This document shows positions 8,946 to 16,825 of a stretch of 64,000 nucleotides of DNA, one piece after another. Location: contig CAYSUS010000033.1 of the NCBI GenBank assembly GCA_964434165.1, forward strand, positions 1-64,000. Reading direction: 5' to 3'. This stretch comes from CAYSUS01 sp964434165. GTDB lineage: Bacteria > Planctomycetota > Planctomycetia > Pirellulales > Thermoguttaceae. Within the stretch, counting starts at the first letter, position 1; each line of letters opens with the position of its first letter. A model generated the notes under the pieces. The model searched no databases. It saw nothing but the letters and a program-made list of their open reading frames with translations, and was not told where the DNA came from. The position numbers and the translations under genes are program-made.

Positions 8946-9950
8946 TCATCCCCGTCCGCGGAAGAACCGCTGGTGCAGGAGGTTCTTGTTCGACGTCATC
9001 GGGCCCGCGGTCGTGTCCTCCGCGAGCGCAGCGTAGATCATGTGGTACTTCGCGTCGATGTCGTCGGCGTAATGGACGAGCAGGGCCTCGGGCGTCATCG
9101 GCGGCCTGGGCGACCCCCATTCAGGTAGGCGCTGATGGGCGATGATCACGTGCTCCAGCCGCAGCAGCGTTTCGGGCGCAAGGTCGGACGCGGCTGCCGC
9201 CTCACGGACCATGTCGCGTCCGAGGAGAAGATGCCCGATCAGCTCGCCGGAGGGCGTGTAGCTGATCGCCGCGGCCTCCTGCTCCAGTTCGCGAACCTTG
9301 CCGATGTCGTGCAGAATCGCCCCGGCGACGACCAGTCCCCGGTCCAAGGGCGGCCGCATGTCGGGATACTGCTCGGCGTACTTCTCCGCCAGGAAGACGC
9401 TGTTGCGTGCCACGCTCACGGTGTGCTCCAGGAGCCCGCCGACGAAGGCATGGTGGTGTCGGCGTGCGGCCGGGCACTCCAGCAGCGCGTCGCGATTCGT
9501 CTGGAGCAGCGTGAGCACCAGCCGGGCCAGGGCCGCGTCCGGGATCTCGGACCGCGCGATCTCCGACAGCTCTCCGTACATCGACTCCCGGTCGAAGCGG
9601 CTCTGGGGCAGGCACATGCCTGGATCGAAGCCGTCGGCTCGGTCCGCGTCGGTGGCCTCGCGGATCTTGCGGATCTCGAGCTGCGCCCCGTACGAGGTTT
9701 CGCGCAGCAGGGCGCGGAGTTTGTAGAACGTGCCCGGCGTCCAGGCCTGGCGGCAGTCTTCGGCCAATGGCGAATCGCCCCAGATGGGAAAGGCCACCTC
9801 GCGGCCCGCATCGCGGAAGCCGACGCGGAAGTAGGGCTTCCCTTCCCGCGTGGTCAACTCCTGCTTGTCGGTCATCAGGAGGAACAGATCGGCTTCCCGC
9901 CCGGGCTGCATCTCGGAGAGGGTCAGGACGGGCATGGCGCGGCTGGACAT
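8946..9950 (-). CDS. YhaM-like OB-fold/HD-domain 3'-5' exoribonuclease family protein
   Basis: The ATG at 9950 is preceded by GGAGA at good spacing and gives 334 residues, close to the roughly 314 of Bacillus YhaM. Residues of about 10-100 look like an OB fold (LFLLMTDKQELTTREGKPYF). The C-terminal half is an HD domain with metal ligands in HHHAFVGGLLEHTVSVARN, the HD pair in AGAILHDIGKVREL, and EHVIIAHQ downstream. In YhaM this arrangement gives a metal-dependent exonuclease on single-stranded RNA or DNA. Family membership is well supported; the substrate is inferred. A 260-base gap separates it from divergent xerD and presumably holds both promoters. Confidence 0.85.
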   Translation of the reverse strand: MSSRAMPVLTLSEMQPGREADLFLLMTDKQELTTREGKPYFRVGFRDAGREVAFPIWGDSPLAEDCRQAWTPGTFYKLRALLRETSYGAQLEIRKIREATDADRADGFDPGMCLPQSRFDRESMYGELSEIARSEIPDAALARLVLTLLQTNRDALLECPAARRHHHAFVGGLLEHTVSVARNSVFLAEKYAEQYPDMRPPLDRGLVVAGAILHDIGKVRELEQEAAAISYTPSGELIGHLLLGRDMVREAAAASDLAPETLLRLEHVIIAHQRLPEWGSPRPPMTPEALLVHYADDIDAKYHMIYAALAEDTTAGPMTSNKNLLHQRFFRGRG

Positions 9951-10210
9951 GGTCGGGTCTCCTTCTCGGCGGAACCGATCGCCGCACGCCTCCGACCCCC
10001 TCGGACAAGCATTGTAGCGGGTCTCGCCGAGGCGCGGCAGTCCGGCCCTGCAACCGTCCAGGTTTGCGCAGGCGGCCCTCTCTCCGCCGATGGTAGGGCC
10101 TCGAAGCGGCAAACCAATGCAAGGAGGCGGGGGCTGCCGATCCAATCAAAAACGATTCGCGTCGGCCATGGCCCCGGCGCGCTCCGGTTTCCGCCCCGCT
10201 TGAGCCGACC

Positions 10211-11152
10211 ATGTCCGCACCGCGCCGCAGGCCGCTCCGCCCCCGTCCCCCGAAGCCCCGAAACGCCGCCCAGGCGTGGCTCGACTCCTTTGCGGCCTAC
10301 GCGGCGAGCGAGTGCCATCTCTCGGCCAACACGGTCGGCGCGTATCGCCGCGATTTGAAGCGGTTTCTTGCGTGGCTCGACGGCCGCCCGATTCCCGCCC
10401 TGTCGATCCGCGATCTGGCCGATTACGTGGCGTGGCTCCAACGCTACCACCTGGCCCCGGCCAGCATCGCCCGACACATCGTGTCGCTGAAGGTCTTTTT
10501 TCGCTACCTTCAGATCGAAGGCGTGTTGCGCGAGAACCTGGCCGAGCTGCTGGGAAGCCAGAGGCTCTGGCAGCGGGTGCCGAGAGTCCTCAGCCCCGAG
10601 CGGATCGGCAGGCTGCTGGCGGCCCCTCGACGGACCGATCCCTTTTGGCGGCGCGACCGCGCCATGCTGGAACTGCTGTACGCGACCGGCTGCCGCGCCT
10701 CGGAGCTCTCCAACTTGAAGCTCAACGACGTGCATGCCGACGAAGGCTACTGCATCTGCCGCGGCAAGGGAGACAGGGAGCGGATCGTGCCGCTGGGCCG
10801 CCGGGCCCTCGCGGCCCTCGACGACTACCTGGAACACGAGCGTTCTGTGCTTGCCGCCCGCAACCCGGTCGATACGCTGTGGGTGCTTTTAACCTATCGC
10901 GGGCGGCGCTTGCGCAGGCAGCGGATCTGGGAGCTGCTCAAACGCTACGCGGCCCGCGTCGGGGCCCCGGCGGACATCAGCCCGCACACCATGCGGCACA
11001 GCTTCGCCACGCACATGCTGGCCGGCGGGGCGGACCTGCGCCAGGTCCAGGAGATGCTCGGGCACGCGAGTATCGCCACCACGCAGATCTACACCCACGT
11101 CGATGTCTCGCGCCTAAGGGCGGTTCACCGGCAGTTCCACCCGCGTGCGTAG
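10211..11152 (+). CDS. xerD: XerD-like site-specific tyrosine recombinase
   Basis: Xer recombinases resolve chromosome dimers at dif during cell division. The 313-residue protein has the SAM-like N-terminal core-binding domain (HLSANTVGAYRRDLKRFLAWL) and a complete catalytic set. The first Arg is in ATGCRASEL (about residue 162), Lys is in CRGKGDRERIVPLG, His-x-x-Arg is in SPHTMRHSFATHML (about residue 258), the second His is in MLGHASIATTQIY, and the nucleophile Tyr is in QIYTHV (about residue 294). The neighbours are not phage or integron genes, which favours the housekeeping recombinase. XerC and XerD cannot be told apart with certainty from one member, so the symbol is tentative. Confidence 0.88.
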   Translation: MSAPRRRPLRPRPPKPRNAAQAWLDSFAAYAASECHLSANTVGAYRRDLKRFLAWLDGRPIPALSIRDLADYVAWLQRYHLAPASIARHIVSLKVFFRYLQIEGVLRENLAELLGSQRLWQRVPRVLSPERIGRLLAAPRRTDPFWRRDRAMLELLYATGCRASELSNLKLNDVHADEGYCICRGKGDRERIVPLGRRALAALDDYLEHERSVLAARNPVDTLWVLLTYRGRRLRRQRIWELLKRYAARVGAPADISPHTMRHSFATHMLAGGADLRQVQEMLGHASIATTQIYTHVDVSRLRAVHRQFHPRA

Positions 11153-11264
11153 CCGGGGCCGACCTTCCCGCTTGTGTCGCGGTGCATGACGCGGTGTGAT
11201 GGGCCCGTCCTCGGCGAGTCGGGATTGGGGCGCGCCCGGGCCGGATCGGGGCCGCGCCGGTCGC

Positions 11265-12620
11265 TCAGGGCGCGATCGCCACTTCCCAGCCGTTGTTCGC
11301 CTCCTTGTCGAGCCGGAACTCCTTCTTCGCCACGGTCTTCCCCTCGATGCGGACCGTGACCCGGTACTCGCCGAGGAAGCCCCGGACCTTCGCCTGGCCG
11401 TCCGGGCCGGTCGTCACCTCGTGCCGGGTCCACCACTTGCCCTTGACGAGCTCCATGAGTTGCTCGCAGGCCGGCTTGGGGCTCATGTCCTTGCGGATCA
11501 AGCCGGCCGGGGCGCCCTTCCAGGAATGCCGATCGGCGAGGTCCCACCACGTGATGGCATCGACCGCCGGGTGGGAGAAGAGCATCGTATAGAACCGCAC
11601 GACCTCGCGGGCCTGCCAGGCCTCGCCCTCCGGTGTGGAGGGCCAGTCCTTGCCTTCGGGCCGGTTCCAGCCCTTCTTACCCGAGAGGATGGTGGTTTCG
11701 GTGAAGTGCAGCGGCACGTCGAAGCGCGAGAACCGCTCGCAGACCTCCCAGATCTTCACGTTGGGCCAGGTGCCGCCGTGTTGGTGGCTCTGGATGCCGA
11801 TCACGTCGTACAGCGGCTTGCCCCCCGCGTCCACCAATTGCTCGATGACCCGTTCGTACGCGCGATCCGTGCGGTAGTCGTTGATCAGCAGCGTGGCATC
11901 GGGGTTGGCCTTGCGAGCGCGGACGAAGCATTCCCGCGTGAATTCCATCTGTCCGATCCTGGCCCACGCCGCGGTCATCTTCGGCGCCCGCTTCTTGAAC
12001 GAATCGCGGTCGAAATGCGCGGCCTCGTTGACCACATCCCAGCGGTTGATCAATCCGGCGAACCGTTTCACGCAGTCCTCGATGCGGTCGAGTTGCAGCC
12101 GGTAGATGGCCTCGGGATCGTCCGGCAGCCATGCCGGGTCGGCGTAGTTCCATGCCAGCGGATGCCCCTTGGTGGCGATGCCGTGCTCGCGGCACCATCG
12201 GGCGACCTCCTCCGCGTAGCGGTGCCGGGGCTCGCCCTGCCGCGACTCGTACGCCGCCCAGTAGAACGGGAGGGTGGCATAGTTGAAAAGGTCCGAAAAG
12301 CGCTTCCGGTAGGCGGCCTGGTCTTCCGGCGGCATGGTGTGGCGCCACGGCTCGCCGGACGAGCTGAAGCAGAAGATGTTGCACCCGAAGAGGAAGGCAT
12401 GTCGGGTCTGCTCGACGACGACCGCGGCCCCCGGGACGGGCTTGCCGTGGCGAAGGACGATGACCGTGGCATCGGCCTTGCGGTGCTTCTCGATGCGGGC
12501 GTCGGCCTCGTTCCAGAGGGTCTCGTTGTCCGCGGCACCGGCGACCGACGGCACGAGGAAGAGAACGCTCCAGGTGCAAAGGGCGAGGGCGAACCAGGAC
12601 GCGGATGCGGCGTGTTTCAT
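11265..12620 (-). CDS. Secreted GH10-family endo-1,4-beta-xylanase-like glycoside hydrolase
   Basis: The ATG at 12620 follows a GGAGA ribosome site and begins a clear signal peptide (ASWFALALCTWSVLFLVPSVAGA). A short N-terminal beta region is followed by a GH10 TIM barrel. The marks are FLFGCNIF, GHPLAWNYADPAWL, the acid/base Glu in RWDVVNEA (about residue 199), IGIQSHQHGG, and the nucleophile Glu in LHFTETT (about residue 308), ending with WWDLADRHSW. Both catalytic Glu residues are present, so hydrolysis of xylan or a related beta-glycan outside the cytoplasm is expected. The specific substrate is inferred. A small beta domain (EYRVTVRIEGKTVAKKEF) closes the 451-residue protein. No other polysaccharide genes are adjacent. 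Confidence 0.88.
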   Translation of the reverse strand: MKHAASASWFALALCTWSVLFLVPSVAGAADNETLWNEADARIEKHRKADATVIVLRHGKPVPGAAVVVEQTRHAFLFGCNIFCFSSSGEPWRHTMPPEDQAAYRKRFSDLFNYATLPFYWAAYESRQGEPRHRYAEEVARWCREHGIATKGHPLAWNYADPAWLPDDPEAIYRLQLDRIEDCVKRFAGLINRWDVVNEAAHFDRDSFKKRAPKMTAAWARIGQMEFTRECFVRARKANPDATLLINDYRTDRAYERVIEQLVDAGGKPLYDVIGIQSHQHGGTWPNVKIWEVCERFSRFDVPLHFTETTILSGKKGWNRPEGKDWPSTPEGEAWQAREVVRFYTMLFSHPAVDAITWWDLADRHSWKGAPAGLIRKDMSPKPACEQLMELVKGKWWTRHEVTTGPDGQAKVRGFLGEYRVTVRIEGKTVAKKEFRLDKEANNGWEVAIAP

Positions 12621-12966
12621 GGCGTGTCTCCGGGAAAGCGGGGCGCAGGCGGCGGGTGCACGATTGCGATTGAAGCCCAACCGGACGGCAAAAGCAACCT
12701 CGCGCGGGGCCGCGACGAAACGCCCGCGCCTGGCAAGACGGCCCGCCGCTGAACGGAGGAGGCCGTAGTCGGGGCGTCCCTTGCGCGGTGCCGCACGTGC
12801 CGATTGTGAGTTTTCTGTAAATCCTCCGGCGCTCGGCGCGTGGGCGGTGGCCTTGGACCGGGTGGAAAGATATAAGTTCCTCCTGAAGCCAGATCGCGTG
12901 GGGCCGGGGCCGGCCCGCGGGTCATGGCATGCCCCCTGGTAGAGGTCGATAAGCGAGGAGTGGATC
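12621..12966. other. 346-base divergent intergenic region
   Basis: It separates the GH10 gene (-) from the small membrane protein gene (+), so it should hold two promoters. I see a TATAAG at 12871-12876 but no well-spaced -35 partner. There is a good ribosome site (GAGGAG) just before 12967. No gene and no strong hairpin are visible. Confidence 0.5.
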
Positions 12967-13437
12967 ATGAAGGAGTTCTTCGGCAAAGTCGTCGCGCTGT
13001 TGCTTCTGATCCTCCTGGCCGTGGGCGTGTACTACTGGTACACGATCTTTGAGGACAACCAGGTGATTATTCGGCGGGCCAAGGAGGACATCCTTGAAGC
13101 GGTCAACAGCGAGGCCGAGTTCCGCAACCTGGCTCCGGTGGACGACGTGACCGTGGGAACCGCCTCGTTGTTCGGCGGCGTGCCCGATCCGCTGAAGTAC
13201 GAGGGCACGATGTATCGGGAGGACCAGGGCAAGCTGAAGGAGTCCGCCAAGCTGGAGGGGGAGTACCAGCGCAAGGCGGGCCGAATCAAGATCCAGATCC
13301 GCGTGTTCGGCGGGCAGCAGTACGACGCCGCGTACGAAGTCAGCCAGGAGGGAATCTCCCTGCTCGATCGGCTCGCAGGGGTGCACACGGACGACCGGCC
13401 AGCGCCCGACTCGAGCAAGCCGGATGCCGGTCGGTGA
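12967..13437 (+). CDS. Small single-span membrane protein, function unknown
   Basis: The 156-residue protein starts at an ATG with GAGGAG six bases upstream. One N-terminal membrane helix spans about residues 8-27 (VVALLLLILLAVGVYYWYTI). A soluble domain rich in charged residues follows, with ILEAVNSEAEFRNLAPVDDV and a beta-rich stretch (GRIKIQIRVFGGQQYDAAYEV). The last 20 residues are polar and probably disordered. I do not recognise a family. It lies 233 bases upstream of the PD40/CXXCH gene on the same strand, too far to infer an operon. Confidence 0.75.
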   Translation: MKEFFGKVVALLLLILLAVGVYYWYTIFEDNQVIIRRAKEDILEAVNSEAEFRNLAPVDDVTVGTASLFGGVPDPLKYEGTMYREDQGKLKESAKLEGEYQRKAGRIKIQIRVFGGQQYDAAYEVSQEGISLLDRLAGVHTDDRPAPDSSKPDAGR

Positions 13438-13670
13438 GAGACGGCCCGGGACGGCCCGCCGGCCCCACCCGGCGCGGACGAGTCTCGCGCCTTCTCGTTG
13501 CCTGCGGCGACCTGTGCTGCTCGCTGCGGCCTGGGATCCCCGCGCTGCGGCCGCCCCCCGAATCGGGGCAGGAACTGCTTTCCATGCTGTGCGCGCGTGG
13601 CTATAATCGGCTCCCAGTCCCACCTCGTTCTCCCCGCCTCTGACAATCGGAAGAAGGAGGGTTCCGACCC

Positions 13671-16127
13671 ATGGCATCCCCTGCCTCCCGCCGCATGATG
13701 CGTGCACTGGTCCCGGCCGCCTTCCTGACCGCACTCGTTGTGGCCCACGCTGCTCCAGGGGCTCCGCGCCCCTTGCCGGGCACCAAGCCGGGTGTCCTGG
13801 ATGAGTTGCTCAAGGGCCCGATGAAGGACGTCGAGGAGATCGTTTTCGCGGTCCGGGTGCCCGGCCGCGACCACTGGTACGTCACCTTCGGCAATTACTC
13901 GGACCATTCCGAGAGCCCTGCCCAGCGGCTCGGCTTCAAGAAGGAAGACGGCGTGTATTGGGGATACGGCGAAGGCGGCCGGCTGTGCCGGCTGAACCTC
14001 CGTACCAAGGAGCTGAAGGTCATTTTCGAGGATCCCAAGGGCGGCATCCGCGATCCGCAGATGCACTATGACGGCAAGAAGATCCTCTTCTCCTATCGCA
14101 AGGGCGGGACGCACCCCTTCCACCTCTACGAGATCAACATCGACGGCACGGGCCTCAAGCAGCTCACCGACGGGCCGGACGACGACATCGAGCCCACCTA
14201 CTGCCCGGACGGCAGCATCGTCTTCTGCTCGTCGCGGTGCCGGCGGTTCGTGAACTGCTGGTACACGCGCGTGGCCACGCTCTACCGCTGCGACGGCGAC
14301 GGCAAGAACGTGCGCATGCTGTCGAGCAACAACGATCACGACAACACCCCCTGGGTCCTGCCCGACGGACGCGTGCTCTACATGCGGTGGGAGTACGTGG
14401 ATCGCAGCCAGGTGCACTTTCATCACCTGTGGACCATGAACCCGGACGGCACGGGCCAGATGGTCTATTACGGGAACATGCAGGGCGGCGTGGCCATGCT
14501 CGACGCCAAGCCGATCTGGGGGACGAAGAAGGTCGTGGTGTCGTGGTCGCCGGGGCACGGGCGTCCCGAGCACCTGGGGCCGGTGGCGGTGGTCGATCCC
14601 ACCCTGGGGCCGGACCATCCCGAGGCGGTCCGCATTGTCAGCAAGGCCCGCGACCTGAAGGACCCCTACGCGATCACCGAGGACTGCTTCCTGGCCGCCC
14701 ACCGTAACGGCATTTACGTGATGGACGGCGAGGGGAGCCTGGACCTGGTCTATCAGTTGCCGGAAGAGGAGCGCGGCAACTTCCAGTGCCACGAGCCGCG
14801 GCCGCTGGGCCCGCGGCCCCGCGAGCGGGTGATTCCCGCGAGGACCAACCTCTCCAAGCCCACCGGCCGGCTCGTGCTGGAGGACATCTACCACGGCCGC
14901 AACATGGAGGGCGTCGAGCGCGGGGCGGTGAAGAAGCTCCTCGTGCTCCAGCAGTTGCCCAAGCCGGTGAACTTCTCCGGCGGCATGGAGCCGCTGACCA
15001 TCGGCGGCTCGTTCACGCTCGCCGAGATCGTCGGCGAGGTGCCCGTCGAGCCCGACGGGTCGGCTTACATGGAGGTCCCCGCCCTGCGGTCGCTGTTCTT
15101 CGTCGCCCTCGATGAGGACGACCGCTGCGTGAAGCGTATGCACAGCTTCCACATCGTGCAGCCCGGCGAGACCACGAGCTGCGTGGGCTGTCACGAGCAG
15201 CGCGTGCGCACCCCGCTTCCGGTCCGCAACGACCTGTTGGCCATGCGGCGAAGGCCCAGCCCGGTGCAGCCGATCGAGGACGTGCCCAGCGTGCTCGATT
15301 TCCCGCGCGACATCCAGCCGATCCTGGACAAGCACTGCGTCTCGTGCCACAACCCGGACAAGCGGGACGGCCACGTCGATCTGACGGGCGACAAGACGGC
15401 CCGCTACACGATGAGCTACTGGACGATGCAGACGCGAAACCTGGTCGTGGACGGGCGCAACCAACCCTTCGGCAACCGGCCCCCCTACACCTACGGCTCG
15501 GCGAGCAGCCGCCTCCTGACGCTCATGGACGGAAGCCACTACGGGGCCAAACCCTCGGACCTGGAACGCAAGACCGTGCGCCTGTGGATCGAGACCAGCG
15601 CGACCTATCCGGGCACGTACGCGGCGCTGGGTTGCGGCTATTACCACGTGAGCCTGCCCATGGGGCCGATCATGCAGCGGTGCGGCTCGTGCCACTCCAG
15701 GGAAGTCAAGGACCGCCGCGGCAAGAAATACAAGACGTTGGTCATCAACGGCGCCCACGGGCGCGGCCTGGAGACGCTCTCCAATCTTTCCCGGCCCGAG
15801 AAGTCGTACATCCTTCTGGCGCCGCTGGCCAGGTCGGCCGGCGGACTGGAGCTGTGCAAGGCGCCGGTCCTGAAAAGCAAGGACGATCCGCTGTACAAGC
15901 AGATCCTGGAGTCGATCCAGGACGGCCACGACCGGCTGATGGCCGGAAAGCGGTTTGACATGCCGGGCTTCCGACCCAACGAGCACTACCTCCGCGAGAT
16001 GCAGCGGTTCGGGTTTCTGCCCGAGGATCTGGCGCCCGACGTGCCTGTCGATCCTTACCCGATCGATCGGGCCTATTGGGACTCCTTCTACTGGCAGCCT
16101 GGGGAGCAGTTTGCCGGCGGGGAGTGA
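13671..16127 (+). CDS. Exported PD40 beta-propeller protein with hydrazine-synthase-alpha-like region and three CXXCH motifs
   Basis: The 818-residue product has an AAGGAGG ribosome site and a signal peptide (RALVPAAFLTALVVAHAAPGA). TolB/PD40-type propeller repeats fill about residues 100-400 (DGKKILFSYRKGG; LYEINIDGTGLKQLTDG). The middle part resembles the hydrazine synthase alpha subunit middle domain, with LVLEDIYHGRNMEGV and LAEIVGEVPVEPDGSAYMEV. Three CXXCH heme-attachment sites occur: CVGCH at about 504, CVSCH at about 556 in a cytochrome-like DIQPILDKHCVSCH context, and CGSCH at about 671. Such proteins are common in planctomycetes that do not perform anammox, so a role in hydrazine metabolism should not be assumed. 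A periplasmic electron-transfer or redox role is inferred. Confidence 0.8.
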   Translation: MASPASRRMMRALVPAAFLTALVVAHAAPGAPRPLPGTKPGVLDELLKGPMKDVEEIVFAVRVPGRDHWYVTFGNYSDHSESPAQRLGFKKEDGVYWGYGEGGRLCRLNLRTKELKVIFEDPKGGIRDPQMHYDGKKILFSYRKGGTHPFHLYEINIDGTGLKQLTDGPDDDIEPTYCPDGSIVFCSSRCRRFVNCWYTRVATLYRCDGDGKNVRMLSSNNDHDNTPWVLPDGRVLYMRWEYVDRSQVHFHHLWTMNPDGTGQMVYYGNMQGGVAMLDAKPIWGTKKVVVSWSPGHGRPEHLGPVAVVDPTLGPDHPEAVRIVSKARDLKDPYAITEDCFLAAHRNGIYVMDGEGSLDLVYQLPEEERGNFQCHEPRPLGPRPRERVIPARTNLSKPTGRLVLEDIYHGRNMEGVERGAVKKLLVLQQLPKPVNFSGGMEPLTIGGSFTLAEIVGEVPVEPDGSAYMEVPALRSLFFVALDEDDRCVKRMHSFHIVQPGETTSCVGCHEQRVRTPLPVRNDLLAMRRRPSPVQPIEDVPSVLDFPRDIQPILDKHCVSCHNPDKRDGHVDLTGDKTARYTMSYWTMQTRNLVVDGRNQPFGNRPPYTYGSASSRLLTLMDGSHYGAKPSDLERKTVRLWIETSATYPGTYAALGCGYYHVSLPMGPIMQRCGSCHSREVKDRRGKKYKTLVINGAHGRGLETLSNLSRPEKSYILLAPLARSAGGLELCKAPVLKSKDDPLYKQILESIQDGHDRLMAGKRFDMPGFRPNEHYLREMQRFGFLPEDLAPDVPVDPYPIDRAYWDSFYWQPGEQFAGGE

Positions 16128-16135
16128 GCCTGGCA

Positions 16136-16190
16136 GGACGGAGCGGCACTCCGTCCAGAAGCCGTGGTAAGACGGAATGGGCACTCCGTC
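16136..16190. repeat. Two tandem copies of a GACGGA...TCCGTC palindromic repeat
   Basis: Copy one, 16136-16156, pairs GGACGGA with TCCGTCC around GCGGCAC. Copy two, 16171-16190, pairs GACGGA with TCCGTC around ATGGGCAC. The loops share GGCAC or GGGCAC, so both copies derive from one unit. They fill the gap between the PD40 gene stop and thpR and could also form a terminator-like structure, though no U-run follows. Confidence 0.65.
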
Positions 16191-16201
16191 CTCTGTAGCC
16201 G

Positions 16202-16780
16202 ATGAAGAAGATCCGCACATTCGTCGCCGTGGAGACCGGCGGCGCGGTCCGCCGCGCGGCGGTCGATCTGATTGGGCGGCTGAGCAAGTCCCCGGCCGAC
16301 GTGCGGTGGGTCGAGCCCGAGAACATGCACATCACCCTCAAATTCCTCGGCGACGTGGCGATGGACCAGACGCCCGAGGTGTGCCAGGCGGTGATCCGCG
16401 CGGCGGCCGATGTTGCAGCCTTCGAGCTTCAAGTCCGCGGGGCCGGGGCCTTTCCCCACCTGGGGCGGCCCGGCACCGTGTGGATTGGCGTGGGGCAGGG
16501 AGCCGAGGCCATCGACGCCTTGCAGCGCAGGGTGGAGAAGGCCCTCAACAAGCTCGGGTTCCCGCGCGAGGCCCGCAAGTTCCACCCCCACCTCACCCTC
16601 GGCCGCGCTCGCCGCGGCCGTGACGGTCTGAAGGAGCTCGGCGCGTTGATCCGGGAGAACGCCGAGTTCGACGCGGGCTCGACTCGCATCGGCGAGGCGG
16701 TCGTCTTCTCCAGCCAGCTTCGGCCCGAGGGGCCGATCTATCAGGTGCTAGGGCGCGCAGCGCTTGCCGACCCAGGTTGA
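16202..16780 (+). CDS. thpR: RNA 2',3'-cyclic phosphodiesterase (2H family)
   Basis: ThpR (LigT) hydrolyses RNA 2',3'-cyclic phosphate ends and belongs to the 2H superfamily. Both signature motifs are present: NMHITLKFLGDV near residue 43 and FHPHLTLGRARRG near residue 128. The 192 residues and the start MKKIRTFVAVETG match the family. It stands alone between two repeat-bearing gaps, converging on the Toprim gene. Confidence 0.94.
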   Translation: MKKIRTFVAVETGGAVRRAAVDLIGRLSKSPADVRWVEPENMHITLKFLGDVAMDQTPEVCQAVIRAAADVAAFELQVRGAGAFPHLGRPGTVWIGVGQGAEAIDALQRRVEKALNKLGFPREARKFHPHLTLGRARRGRDGLKELGALIRENAEFDAGSTRIGEAVVFSSQLRPEGPIYQVLGRAALADPG

Positions 16781-16782
16781 GG

Positions 16783-16815
16783 AGACTTCCGAAGTCTGCG
16801 AGACTACGGAAGTCT
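16783..16815. repeat. Inverted repeat of the GACTTCCGAAGTC family, terminator-like
   Basis: AGACTTCCGAAGTCT at 16783-16797 and AGACTACGGAAGTCT at 16801-16815 form a 15-bp inverted repeat with one mismatch and a 3-base loop. Each arm is itself nearly palindromic. It lies between the convergent thpR and Toprim genes, so it may end both transcripts. The same unit occurs near 19730 and a shorter form near 37049. Confidence 0.7.
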
Positions 16816-16825
16816 GACGATCCTC

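Noticed and set aside
12853..12876. TTGGAC with TATAAG as a promoter for the small membrane protein
   Set aside because: The spacer is only 12 bases, too short for a sigma-70 promoter.
13671..16127. Evidence for anammox metabolism
   Set aside because: Only an HzsA-like domain is present; no other hydrazine synthase subunits lie in the window, and such domains are widespread in other planctomycetes.
13032..16220. 1062-aa open frame on the minus strand
   Set aside because: It is antisense to the PD40/CXXCH gene, which has a signal peptide, ribosome site and motifs. The antisense product is His/Arg/Val-rich without domains.
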